Shown piece after piece: positions 38,670 through 46,649 of a stretch of DNA of 64,000 nucleotides. The translations under genes and the position numbers were made by a program. The notes under the pieces were generated by a model. It was not told the DNA's origin and ran no database searches. It saw only the letters and a program-made list of their open reading frames with translations. Origin of the DNA: CAVUAF01 sp963739375 (GTDB lineage Bacteria; Acidobacteriota; Terriglobia; Terriglobales; Acidobacteriaceae); assembly GCA_963739375.1 (NCBI GenBank), contig CAVUAF010000015.1, positions 186,001 to 250,000 of the forward strand, written 5' to 3'. Each line of letters opens with the position of its first letter. Position 1 is the stretch's first letter.

Positions 38670-39335
38670 TTACGAAGTTGGTTCGTGGCGCTCGGGGTTC
38701 GTGCCGAGGAGCAGGACGCGAGCGTCAGAGAGCGGCACGGGAAGGGCAGTGGACCACGCGAGGGTGGGAGCGAGGCGTTGTGCCGCGGGGAGCTGAGCGG
38801 CGCCGATCAGCAGGGCCAGGCGGCCGGCGGGCGCGACCATGCGAGCGGCCAGGGGCAGGGCGCGCTCGAAGTGCTCGACGGCGCGCAGGGTGACCAGGGC
38901 GGCGCGGGCAGGGAAGTCTTCGGCGCGGCCGGCGAATACGGTGAGGCCAACGAGGCCGAGGGCGCGCACCACCTCGCGCAGGAAGGTCGCCTTCTTGTGG
39001 TGCGACTCGATGAGGGTGACGGAGACGGCGGGGGCCCAGAGCTTGAGCGGGATGCCGGGGAAGCCGGCGCCGCTGCCGAGGTCGTTGATTTGAAAACCGC
39101 TGGTAAGCTCGCCGCGGCGTGCCGGGGGCAGGAGCGCGTGGCGGGCGAGGAACAGAGATTCGCCGAAATGTCGTGTCACGATACTTTCCGGATTGCGCAC
39201 GGCGGTGAGGTTGAGGCGCTGGTTCCAGCGCACCAGGAGATCGAGGTAGCGGGCGAGCTGGTCGAGCTGGGCGGGGGAGAGGCGCTGGTCGGCGAGGAAG
39301 GGAACCAGGAGGGCGGCGATGCGGTCGGGGTGCAC
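38670..39335 (-). CDS. rsmG: 16S rRNA m7G527 methyltransferase RsmG (GidB)
   Basis: Methylates N7 of G527 in 16S rRNA. About 221 aa from a GTG at 39335. Signatures: LDLLVRWNQRLNLTAV, RHFGESLF, SAM motif NDLGSGAGFPGIPL, LIESHHKKATFL and RAVEHFERALP (the usual RA-first motif). The longer upstream frame is repeat DNA, so the start was placed at the beginning of family similarity. Normally rsmG follows mnmG; here mnmG is 23 kb away. It is the first gene on the right of the inferred origin. Confidence 0.95.
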   Translation of the reverse strand: MHPDRIAALLVPFLADQRLSPAQLDQLARYLDLLVRWNQRLNLTAVRNPESIVTRHFGESLFLARHALLPPARRGELTSGFQINDLGSGAGFPGIPLKLWAPAVSVTLIESHHKKATFLREVVRALGLVGLTVFAGRAEDFPARAALVTLRAVEHFERALPLAARMVAPAGRLALLIGAAQLPAAQRLAPTLAWSTALPVPLSDARVLLLGTNPERHEPTS

Positions 39336-40001
39336 GGAGACATTAAAGCAGTTGCCAGTGGTCAGTTGCACACCATTGCCGAATTGCGGAAGTGCGGGTG
39401 GGGCAGGGCGCTTTGGTGGAAAAGGAGCGAGCGGCAAAGCGGCGCCGGCGGAGTGGGGATCCTTCGGGCGCAAGAGCGGCGCCCTCAGGATGACACCCTG
39501 TCAGGAACAGCGAACCACAAAGGACACGAAGGGTGCACGAAGGACACGAGGGAAGGCACTGGGGAATTGCCGAAGTGCGGAACTGCGGAATTGAGGCCAG
39601 TTTGGCGGGAAAGCGAACGGCGGCGAGGTTGTGCCGCCAGGGGTAGGGATCCTTCGACTCGCGCTCCGTCGCATCCGCTTCCTCGCGCTCGCTCAGGATG
39701 AGGAATCAGGTAAGGGGAGCGGTATGGCACGGCTGAAGCCGTGCCCTGATACAAAGCGTGCGGAAGTGCCGAAGTGCGGAATTGAGGGTGGGGCAGGGCG
39801 CTTTGGTGGGAAAGGGGCAAACGGCAACGCGGTGCTGGCGGAGTAGGGATCCTTCGGGCGCAAGAGCGGCGCCCTCAGGATGACGGGGCGTTTCTTTGGG
39901 ATTGGGGTATAGGGTAGGGATCCTTCGACTCACGCTCGCGGTGCTCGCGCTCGCTCAGGATGACGGAGCGTGGCCCAAATCGATCGCCTTATAATGACGA
40001 G
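39336..40001. repeat. Long repeat-only region
   Basis: About 660 bp of mosaics: AATTGCGGAAGTGCGGG text (39375, 39565, 39765), GGATCCTTCGGGCGCAAGAG units ending CCCTCAGGATGAC (39455, 39845), GGATCCTTCGACTCGCGCTC units (39647, 39918), GGACACGAAGGGTGCACGAA (39520) and TGGCACGGCTGAAGCCGTGC (39723). No gene is supported. Confidence 0.85.
39990..39995 (+). promoter_or_regulatory. Perfect TATAAT immediately before the membrane protein gene
   Basis: TATAAT ends 6 nt before the ATG at 40002, the same geometry as at khpB, predicting a leaderless transcript. It lies just after a repeat unit ending CTCAGGATGACG. Confidence 0.5.
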
Positions 40002-40706
40002 ATGAGTCAAGTGCCACCGGGAAGCAGGGCGGGGAGGCTGCGTCACCGCCTGTGGCCGCCAGCGCAAGCAGGTTGGCTGATGATGGTTGCGGCCGCCCTG
40101 GTCCTGGGGGTGACGCTGGGGCTGTGGCTGCGGGGCAGGCCGGCAGAGCCGCCGACCGCCGGGGGCCCGGCCAATCGCGGGGCGAGCGCGGCTCCAGCGG
40201 CGGCGCCACAGCAGGCTTCGGCGCCACCGCCTGCAGTCCAGAACCAGCCCGAGCAAGCCGCCAGTCCGGTAGCATCCGGCGCGGTGCCGCAACCGCCGCA
40301 GACGAACGCCGGCAACGCCGGCACATCCGCGAGCGGCATCGACCCGGCGGCGGTGCAGGCGGCATTGGCGCAGTTGACCCAGCGCGGCGGGCAGACCAAT
40401 GCGTCCGCGGCGCCAACTGCGGCGTCTCCTGTAGGTTCCGACCGCTATCCCGGGTCGCAGGCGGTGAACGTGGAGAACGCGGGCCTTCCCAACATCGGGA
40501 TTCCTGTGGCCACGGAGGTTTACACCACCACTGATTCCGTCTCCACGGTTGTCAACTACTACAAGCAGCGCTACCCGGAGGCGGAAGTCACGGAGATCAA
40601 CGGGCAGCAGATCATCGCGATCAACCGCCCGGGCGGAAGCAAGGTGATCGCCATCGGCAGCACCGGCCAGGAAACGCGCATCGCGATTGTGCAGCCGGGC
40701 GGGTGA
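40002..40706 (+). CDS. Single-pass membrane protein with periplasmic C-terminal domain
   Basis: 234 aa. Basic N-terminus (SRAGRLRHRLWPP), one TM helix near residues 25-45 (GWLMMVAAALVLGVTLGLWL), about 100 residues of Ala/Pro/Gln/Asn low complexity, then a compact folded-looking domain (VATEVYTTTDSVSTVVNYYK...VTEINGQQIIAINRPGG). The last part, with YYKQRYPEAEV, resembles small domains in acidobacterial envelope proteins. No function is assigned. Confidence 0.75.
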   Translation: MSQVPPGSRAGRLRHRLWPPAQAGWLMMVAAALVLGVTLGLWLRGRPAEPPTAGGPANRGASAAPAAAPQQASAPPPAVQNQPEQAASPVASGAVPQPPQTNAGNAGTSASGIDPAAVQAALAQLTQRGGQTNASAAPTAASPVGSDRYPGSQAVNVENAGLPNIGIPVATEVYTTTDSVSTVVNYYKQRYPEAEVTEINGQQIIAINRPGGSKVIAIGSTGQETRIAIVQPGG

Positions 40707-40865
40707 AGTTGTCAGTTGCCAGTGGCAATTCTCAGTAAGACCTGTGGGAAGTGGGCAGCGGCGCTTTGGGGCGGTGAAATGCATGGATCCTTCGGGCGCG
40801 GCGCCCTCAGGATGACGCGGGTATTTTTTGGGGGAAAATAGAAAGGGCCGCGACATTGGTTACGG
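40707..40865. repeat. Short repeat cluster
   Basis: GTTGTCAGTTGCCAGTGGC text and a compact GGATCCTTCGGGCGC ... CCCTCAGGATGAC hairpin unit at 40784-40815. Confidence 0.75.
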
Positions 40866-40873
40866 TCTAGCCG

Positions 40874-40990
40874 CCGACTCCTGCGAGGGAGTCAAACAGC
40901 GTGGAGCCGTGCACCATCGCGACCCTTGACGCGACCACCGCTTTCGCGGTCCCAGACCCCGGCTGCCCCTCGCAGGGCCGTCGGTTTTTT
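40874..40990 (+). ncRNA. Candidate structured RNA with intrinsic terminator
   Basis: CCGAC (40874-40878) plus CCTGCGAGGG (40880-40889) pair with CCCTCGCAGG (40967-40976) plus GTCGG (40980-40984), closing a domain of about 110 nt immediately followed by TTTTTT (40985-40990). Inside are hairpins TCGCG/CGCGA (40917-40934) and CCGC-TTTC-GCGG (40938-40949) and a pairing of AGCCG with CGGCT. A competing local hairpin, GACTCC/GGAGTC (40876-40893), excludes the long stem. No ORF explains it, and it is unlike the flanking repeat families. It could be a 6S-like RNA, a riboswitch/attenuator or a lineage-specific sRNA. I cannot assign a known family. Confidence 0.45.
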
Positions 40991-41354
40991 CAGGTCTGGT
41001 TGCCTAGCGGGTCTCCCCGCCCGACTGATCACCCAGCCTACTTCGGATCGGCGATTATTAGGCCGCCAACCCTTTCAGCCGTCGACGGGAGTGAAAGTAA
41101 ATGCTGGGGTGGAAATTGTCAACGCGCATGATTGGTGCAGGGCGATTTTTTTTGCCGACGCGGGCTAAAGTCTGAAGAGGCTTGTCCAGAGCCGGTTTTG
41201 GTTGGATCGCGCCAAGATTTCCACAGCTCAGCCACAGCTTTCCAACAAATTTCGGAGTACTCTCGGGCATGGTCCGGCGGGACGCGCATCAAATCAATGT
41301 CTTGCGGTGGAAAAGTTTTCGGTGCATGGTGGCTGCGAAACCACAGGGAGAGCG
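40991..41354. other. Gap upstream of RNase HI
   Basis: No gene is supported. It has a small hairpin AGCGGGTCTCCCCGCC at 41009 and no recognised repeat family. It has TTTCCACAGC near 41218 and likely contains the rnhA promoter. Being neither coding nor repeat, it may include more of the adjacent RNA element. Confidence 0.4.
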
Positions 41355-41783
41355 ATGTCGGAGCTGATTGCCTACGTAGATGGCGGCTCGCATGGGAATC
41401 CGGGGCCGGCGGGTATCGGGGTAGTGCTGCAGGACGCGGCGGGGCGCAAGCAGCGGGTGGCAAAATGGGTTGGGCGGCAGGACAACAACGTGGCCGAGTA
41501 CCTGGCGCTGCTGGAGGCGCTGCAGCTGGCGGTGGCGCGGAAGGCCAAGGCGCTGCGCGTGTTTTCGGATTCCGAGGTGGTGGTGCGGCAGATGCGCGGC
41601 GAATATGCCTGCCGCAGCCCGCAGCTGTATACGCTGAACTGGACCTGCCGTAAGCTGGCCAGGTCGCTGACCTTCAGCATCGCGCACATCCGGCGCGAAC
41701 ATAATCTGGAAGCCAACCGGCTGGCCAACCAGGCAGTGCAGCAGCGGCGGCGGGCGGTCCGCGCGCGCACACACGCGGGATGA
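41355..41783 (+). CDS. rnhA: Ribonuclease HI family protein with an altered fourth catalytic residue
   Basis: Degrades RNA in RNA-DNA hybrids. 142 aa. Acidic active-site residues are seen at YVDGGSHGNPGPAG (Asp), NNVAEYLALLEAL (Glu) and RVFSDSEVVV (Asp). The fourth, usually Asp in an EADRLAN motif, reads LEANRLANQA, with Asn. This form resembles the short YpdQ/RNase HI branch. ATG 41355 with GGGAGA upstream. Loss of the fourth acid often lowers but does not abolish activity. Confidence 0.88.
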   Translation: MSELIAYVDGGSHGNPGPAGIGVVLQDAAGRKQRVAKWVGRQDNNVAEYLALLEALQLAVARKAKALRVFSDSEVVVRQMRGEYACRSPQLYTLNWTCRKLARSLTFSIAHIRREHNLEANRLANQAVQQRRRAVRARTHAG

Positions 41784-42170
41784 CAACCAAGAAGAAGTTT
41801 CGAGTTTCGAGCCCAAGCCATGTTCTTCCCTGAATGGGCGAGCTTCAACCGTCCTGCCGGACTAGACGCGCCCGGCAACTCTACCCAGCGATAAATCGCT
41901 GGGCTGCCATCAATCGCCCTGCAGGCTCGATTCTGCGGGTCCGGCGCCATGCCCTGGTACTTCCCAGACGAGCAAAAGCGGCTCGTCTGGGGCACCCCGG
42001 GAAGAACGCGGGCGAGTCGCCCGCGTCCACCCACCCTGAGGGATTGACTAGTCACCAGCCGGAGTAGGTCCTTCGCGGCGCTCAGGACGGCGAACCTCCC
42101 AGACGAGCAAAAGCGGCTCGTCTGGGGCACCCCTTCCTGGCACTCTTTTCTTTGCTAAGATGGCCCGCTC
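41784..42170. repeat. Repeat-only region
   Basis: TTTCGAGTTTCGAG text, the CCCAGCGATAAATCGCTGGG module with CAACCGTCCTGCCGGACT (41845-41935), two copies of CCAGACGAGCAAAAGCGGCT (41966 and 42098), and the reverse form of GACGCGGGCGACTCGCCCG (42010). The M28 peptidase promoter must lie near 42170-42215. Confidence 0.85.
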
Positions 42171-42220
42171 GATTTGAACCCCTTAAGGAAGAGGGCGCAG
42201 AGATAAGCGAGGAGACCGTT

Positions 42221-43864
42221 ATGGCACGGAAACTGGCGAGTGTGGTGTGGAGCGTGGTCGTGCTGGCGTGTGTCCTGCCGCTGGCGGCGCAGGAACGCCT
42301 GAATGACGAGATCAACTGGCGCATTCGCCAGGAAGAGACGGAGCATTCGCAGATCATGCGGACGCTGCACTACCTGAGCGACGTTTACGGGCCGCGGCTG
42401 ACCGGCTCGCCCAGCCTGAAGGCGGCGGGGGAGTGGGCGATCAAGCAAATGCAGAGCTGGGGCTTCCAGAACGGGCACCTGGAAGGGTGGAACTGGGGGC
42501 ATCCGGGATGGTCGAACGAGAGATTTTCGGCGTACATGGTGGCGCCAGTGAAGGCGCGGCTGGTGGGCGAGGTGGTGGCGTGGACGTCGAGCACCAACGG
42601 CACGGCCACGGGGGTGGCGGCGCGCTTGACGCCGCCGGAGCGGCCGACGAAGGAAGAGCTGGCGGCGTATCTGGAGACGCAGAAGGACGCGGTGCGCGGC
42701 AAGATGGTGCTGGTGGGGAAGCCGGCGGTAATCCCGGTGAGCTTCAACCCGCCAGCCAAGCGGCGGGACGAGGCGGAGCTGAGGTCGCAGTACGATCCCA
42801 ACAATCCGAACCCCGTGAACCCGTTTGGTCCGCCGGCCGCGGCGCTGCAGGCGCAGCAGAACCAGCGTCCGGGAGTGCTGAACAACAACCAGGTCACGCA
42901 GCAGATTGACGAATTCCTGATCGCCAACGCGGCGCTGGTGCGGGTGAACGACGCGGCGCGCGAGCACGGGCAGCTGATCGCGTACGCCAACCGCGCGTAC
43001 GACGTCAGCAAGGGGCTGCCGACGGTGATCCTGCGCAACGACGATTACGGGCGAATCTGGCGCATCCTCGACGACGGCACGCCGGTGCAGCTGGAGTTCA
43101 ACATCGTGAACCAGACGTATCCGGAGGGGGTGACGGCGTACAACACGATCGCGGAGATCCCGGGAAGCGATCCGAAGCTGAAGGATGAAGTGGTGATGCT
43201 GGGCGGGCACCTGGATTCGTGGCACGCGGCGACGGGAGCGACGGACAACGCCATCGGGTGCGCCACCATGATGGAAGCGGCGCGCATCCTGAAGGCGATT
43301 GGGGTGAAGCCGCGGCGCACCATCCGGGTGGCACTGTGGAGCGGGGAAGAGGAGGGACTGCTGGGGTCGCTGGCCTACGTGAAGGAACACTACGGGTCGG
43401 CGGAGGAGCCGAAGCCGGAGTTCGCGAAGTTTGCCGGCTATCTGAACATCGACTCGGGTACGGGGCGGGCGCGGGGAGCGAGCGTCTTCGGGCCGCCGGA
43501 GGGAGCGACGATCGTGCGGCAGACGCTGGCGCCGTTTGCCGACCTGGGAGTGATGGGGGCGATCGCGACGCGCAGCCGGCGGGTCGGCGGGACCGACTCG
43601 ACCTCGTTCAACAATGCCGGGCTGCCGGGGATCGGGTTTGGGCAGGACCCGATCGAGTACAACACCCACACCCACCACACCAACCTCGACACCTACGAGC
43701 GGATCATCGAGGGGGACGTGAAGGCGTCGGCGATGGCGATTGCGGCGACGGTGTATCAGCTGGCCATGCGCGACGAGGCGCTGCCGCGCTTCGCCAAAGA
43801 CCAGATGCCGCCTCCCGCGCCGGCGACGACGAATCCGACCCCCGCACCGGCGGGGAACCAGTAG
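42221..43864 (+). CDS. Secreted M28-family zinc aminopeptidase/carboxypeptidase
   Basis: 547 aa with signal peptide VVWSVVVLACVLPLAAQ. A PA-type inserted domain (about residues 110-290) precedes the metallopeptidase core. The co-catalytic zinc ligands are visible: GGHLDSWH (His, with catalytic Asp), GATDNAIG (bridging Asp), SGEEEGLLGS (catalytic and ligand Glu), NIDSGTG (Asp) and THHTNLDT (His). Similar to PDZ-less plasma glutamate carboxypeptidase-like proteins. The Pro-rich tail is probably disordered. It should degrade peptides in the periplasm or outside the cell. Confidence 0.95.
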   Translation: MARKLASVVWSVVVLACVLPLAAQERLNDEINWRIRQEETEHSQIMRTLHYLSDVYGPRLTGSPSLKAAGEWAIKQMQSWGFQNGHLEGWNWGHPGWSNERFSAYMVAPVKARLVGEVVAWTSSTNGTATGVAARLTPPERPTKEELAAYLETQKDAVRGKMVLVGKPAVIPVSFNPPAKRRDEAELRSQYDPNNPNPVNPFGPPAAALQAQQNQRPGVLNNNQVTQQIDEFLIANAALVRVNDAAREHGQLIAYANRAYDVSKGLPTVILRNDDYGRIWRILDDGTPVQLEFNIVNQTYPEGVTAYNTIAEIPGSDPKLKDEVVMLGGHLDSWHAATGATDNAIGCATMMEAARILKAIGVKPRRTIRVALWSGEEEGLLGSLAYVKEHYGSAEEPKPEFAKFAGYLNIDSGTGRARGASVFGPPEGATIVRQTLAPFADLGVMGAIATRSRRVGGTDSTSFNNAGLPGIGFGQDPIEYNTHTHHTNLDTYERIIEGDVKASAMAIAATVYQLAMRDEALPRFAKDQMPPPAPATTNPTPAPAGNQ

Positions 43865-43865
43865 A

Positions 43866-44284
43866 GAACAAGTTTCGAGTTTCTGGTTTCTAGTCTCGAG
43901 CAAGAGCTCTACGTGGCTGGCAGAGATTCAGAGGCGATGTTCTTCCCTGAATGGGCGAGCTTCAACCGTCCTGCCGGACGGGACGCGGTCGGCAACCTTA
44001 CCCAGCGATCAATCGCTGGGCTGCCTTCAATCGCCCTGCGGGCTCGATTCTAGAACCAGTTGCCAGTTGCCAGTTGCCAGCAAAAGGCAGCCGGCAGGTT
44101 GTGGTGGAGAAGGGCCAGGCGGCACCGCGGTGCCGGCAAGATAGGGATCCTTCGACTCGCGCTCAGTCGCGTGCGACCACCCCAGCAAGCCAAACCCAGG
44201 CTCGCTGGGGCCCCCGGCTGCGCTTCCTCGCGCTCGCTCAGGATGACAGTCCGTTTGCGGAGGGTATTGTTGACCGCGAGATGC
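43866..44284. repeat. Repeat-only region upstream of rpe
   Basis: TTTCGAGTTTCTGG text, the CCCAGCGATCAATCGCTGGG module (43950-44052), CAGTTGCCAGTTGCCAG text, and a long GGATCCTTCGACTCGCGCTC unit (44148-44248) interrupted by ACCACCCCAGCAAGCC/GGCTCGCTGGGG. The same interrupted unit is at 49155-49261. No gene. Confidence 0.85.
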
Positions 44285-44320
44285 TAGAATTTAGGGAACT
44301 CTATTCGTTGAGAAGCCCTG

Positions 44321-44995
44321 TTGATTGAGCTAGCGCCTTCGATATTGTCGGCCGACTTCGCGCGTCTGGCCGAGCAGGTCCACGCCGCGGCCGAGGGCGG
44401 GGCGACGCTGCTGCACGTGGACGTGATGGACGGGCACTTTGTGCCGAACATCACCATTGGGCCGCCGGTGGTGGCGTCGTTGCGGAAAGCCACGCAGCTG
44501 CCGCTGGACGTCCACCTGATGATCGAAGACCCGGACCAGTACATTCCCGCGTTTGCGGATGCCGGGGCAGACTGGATTTCGGTGCACCAGGAGGCCACGC
44601 GGCACCTGCACCGCACGCTGGAGCTGATCCGCAGCCGGGGGCTGCGGGCGGGCGCGGTGCTGAACCCGGCCACACCGGCGGAGACGCTGAGCGAGGTGCT
44701 GGAGCTGGTGGACTTCGTGCTGGTGATGTCGGTGAACCCCGGATTTGGGGGGCAGAAGTTCATCCCGGCGACGTTGCGCAAGGTGGAGCGGCTGGCGGAA
44801 ATGCGCACGGCGCGGCGGCTGGGGTTCCGCCTCGAGATGGACGGCGGGATGGCGCTGGAGACGGTGGGGGAGGCGGTGCGCGCCGGGGTCGAGGTGCTGG
44901 TGGCGGGGAACGCGGTGTTCGGCAAAGGGGACCCGGGGGAGAACGTGCGGCAACTGTTGCGGGCGGCCCAGCTGGCGACCATGGTGCGCGCCTGA
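44321..44995 (+). CDS. rpe: Ribulose-phosphate 3-epimerase
   Basis: Interconverts ribulose-5-P and xylulose-5-P in the pentose phosphate pathway. 224 aa from a TTG start. TIM-barrel signatures: LAPSILSADFARL, HVDVMDGHFVPNITIGP (metal His and Asp), DVHLMIEDP, LVMSVNPGFGGQKFIP, RLEMDGGM and VLVAGNAVFG. TAGAAT at 44285-44290 is a plausible -10 box, giving a leader of about 25 nt. Confidence 0.97.
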   Translation: MIELAPSILSADFARLAEQVHAAAEGGATLLHVDVMDGHFVPNITIGPPVVASLRKATQLPLDVHLMIEDPDQYIPAFADAGADWISVHQEATRHLHRTLELIRSRGLRAGAVLNPATPAETLSEVLELVDFVLVMSVNPGFGGQKFIPATLRKVERLAEMRTARRLGFRLEMDGGMALETVGEAVRAGVEVLVAGNAVFGKGDPGENVRQLLRAAQLATMVRA

Positions 44996-45144
44996 AGAAA
45001 TTGAGCGATTGAGTCATTGGGGAATTAAGTCATTTAGGGATTGAGCGATTGAGTCATTGGAAGCGCAAGAGCCGTCCGTTGGGACGATCCTTACAATGGC
45101 GCAATGTCTCAATCGCTCAATCGTCATTGAGCAATGAGGTTTGG
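44996..45144. repeat. GATTGAGTCATTGGG text repeat
   Basis: Three or more iterations of TTGAGCGATTGAGTCATTGG and AATGTCTCAATCGCTCAATC (reverse), forming inverted copies on either side of a short core. Ends at the bamD start. Confidence 0.8.
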
Positions 45145-46605
45145 ATGATCCGTCGTATTGCAGGAATCCTGGTGATCGGGGCGGCGTTGGTGGCGGCGGG
45201 CTGCCATCACGCCAAGGTCATCAACCCGATCGCCAACGTCAACTCGAAGCAGCCGGACAAGGTGCTGTTCGACCGCGCCATGGAAGCCATGAAGAAGGGG
45301 AAGTACGACGTGGCGCGGATCACGCTGCAGACGATGATCAACGCCTATCCCGACTCGGAGTTCGTGGCACGCGCCAAGCTGTCGGTGGGCGACTCGTGGT
45401 ACGCCGAGGGCACGGGCGCCGCGCTGCAACAGGCGGAGATCGAGTACAAAGACTTCAGAACCTTCTTCCCCAACATGGCGGAGGCGGCGGAGGCGCAGCT
45501 GAAGATCGCCACCATCCATTACCGGCAGATGGAGAAGGCGGACCGCGACTTCACGCACGCCAAGCGGGCGGAAGAGGAGTACCGGCAACTGATCCTGGAT
45601 TACCCCGACAGCAAGCTGGTGGAGGACGCGAAGCAGAAGCTGCGCGACGTGCAGGAGGTGCTGGCGGAGAAGGAGTACCGGATCGGGCGCTTCTACCTGC
45701 TGCGGGAGTCGTGGGCGGCGGCGATTGCGCGGCTGAAGTCGATGACGGACGCGTATCCGCTGTACAGCAAGGCGGACGACGCGCTGATGCTGCTGGGCAG
45801 CGCTTATGAAAGAGAAATCGACCAGCTGCGGGCCAACCGGAAAATGAACGACGAGCAGGTGAAGGGGAAGCTGATCGAGGACTTCGCCGGCAGCGCGGCA
45901 GAAGCGTACGCGCGCGTGGTGGCGCGGTATCCGGCGGGCGGGCGGGCCGACGCGGCGAAAGAGCGGCTGGCGGCGCTGCATCGGCCGGTACCGGAGGTGA
46001 CGGCGGAGGCGCTCGCCGCGAACAAGGCGGAAGAAGAGAGCCGCGACGCTACCGGGCGCTTCGGCCGGGTCATGCTGAACCTGAAGAAGCATCCCGACAT
46101 GGCTGCGGCCGCCAAGGTCGGGGAGCCAACGATGAATCTACCGCCGCAGACGAACGCCACCGACATCATTGCCAAGACCACGCTGGTGGCGGTGCAGGCG
46201 CTGGCGGCCGAGACCCAGAAGCCGGGACAGACGCCGGCCGCGGCGAGTGGGGGAACGCGGTCCATGTCGGTGGAGATGGTGCCGAGCGGCGCCACGCCGC
46301 CGGCCGCGGGGGCAGCGGCGCCCGCGCCGTTGACGGCGCCGCAGACCCCGCCGCCGGCACAGCCCGACACGGGGATCGAAGATCTGGCCGCGAGTCCTGC
46401 GGCCAAGCCCGCGGCCACCGCCCCCGCGGCCACGGCACCCGCGGCCACCGCGCCCGCGGCCACGCCCGCGAACACGGCGCCGGCACCGCGGCAGGTAAAC
46501 GACGCGCCGAAGGATGAGAGCCAGGCGTCGTCGGCGAGCCAGGGCAAGCCGCAGGATTCGACGTCGAACAAGAAAAAGAAGAACAAGAAGAAGCCATCGC
46601 AGTAG
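45145..46605 (+). CDS. bamD: Outer membrane assembly lipoprotein BamD
   Basis: BAM-complex lipoprotein with TPR repeats that helps insert outer-membrane barrels. The lipoprotein signal is IAGILVIGAALVAAGC, lipidated Cys at residue 20. TPR region residues 38-290: LFDRAMEAMKKGKYDVARIT, TMINAYPDSEFVARAKLSVG, EEYRQLILDYPDSKLVEDAK, KEYRIGRFYLLRESW. After this comes an unusually long Ala/Pro-rich tail with PAATAPAAT repeats and a Lys-rich end (KKKKNKKK), absent from E. coli BamD. Followed by a strong terminator. Confidence 0.93.
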   Translation: MIRRIAGILVIGAALVAAGCHHAKVINPIANVNSKQPDKVLFDRAMEAMKKGKYDVARITLQTMINAYPDSEFVARAKLSVGDSWYAEGTGAALQQAEIEYKDFRTFFPNMAEAAEAQLKIATIHYRQMEKADRDFTHAKRAEEEYRQLILDYPDSKLVEDAKQKLRDVQEVLAEKEYRIGRFYLLRESWAAAIARLKSMTDAYPLYSKADDALMLLGSAYEREIDQLRANRKMNDEQVKGKLIEDFAGSAAEAYARVVARYPAGGRADAAKERLAALHRPVPEVTAEALAANKAEEESRDATGRFGRVMLNLKKHPDMAAAAKVGEPTMNLPPQTNATDIIAKTTLVAVQALAAETQKPGQTPAAASGGTRSMSVEMVPSGATPPAAGAAAPAPLTAPQTPPPAQPDTGIEDLAASPAAKPAATAPAATAPAATAPAATPANTAPAPRQVNDAPKDESQASSASQGKPQDSTSNKKKKNKKKPSQ

Positions 46606-46619
46606 GGGTGGCAAGGAAG

Positions 46620-46648
46620 GCCCGGCGGGAAACCGCCGGGCTTTTTTT
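46620..46648 (+). terminator. Rho-independent terminator of bamD
   Basis: GCCCGGCGG (46620-46628) and CCGCCGGGC (46633-46641) close a GAAA tetraloop, followed by seven T. Confidence 0.92.
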
Positions 46649-46649
46649 C

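Noticed and set aside
40860..41110. SRP RNA, tmRNA, RNase P RNA or a tRNA in the gap
   Set aside because: None of the characteristic conserved segments of these RNAs was found on either strand; only a generic structured RNA call is supportable.
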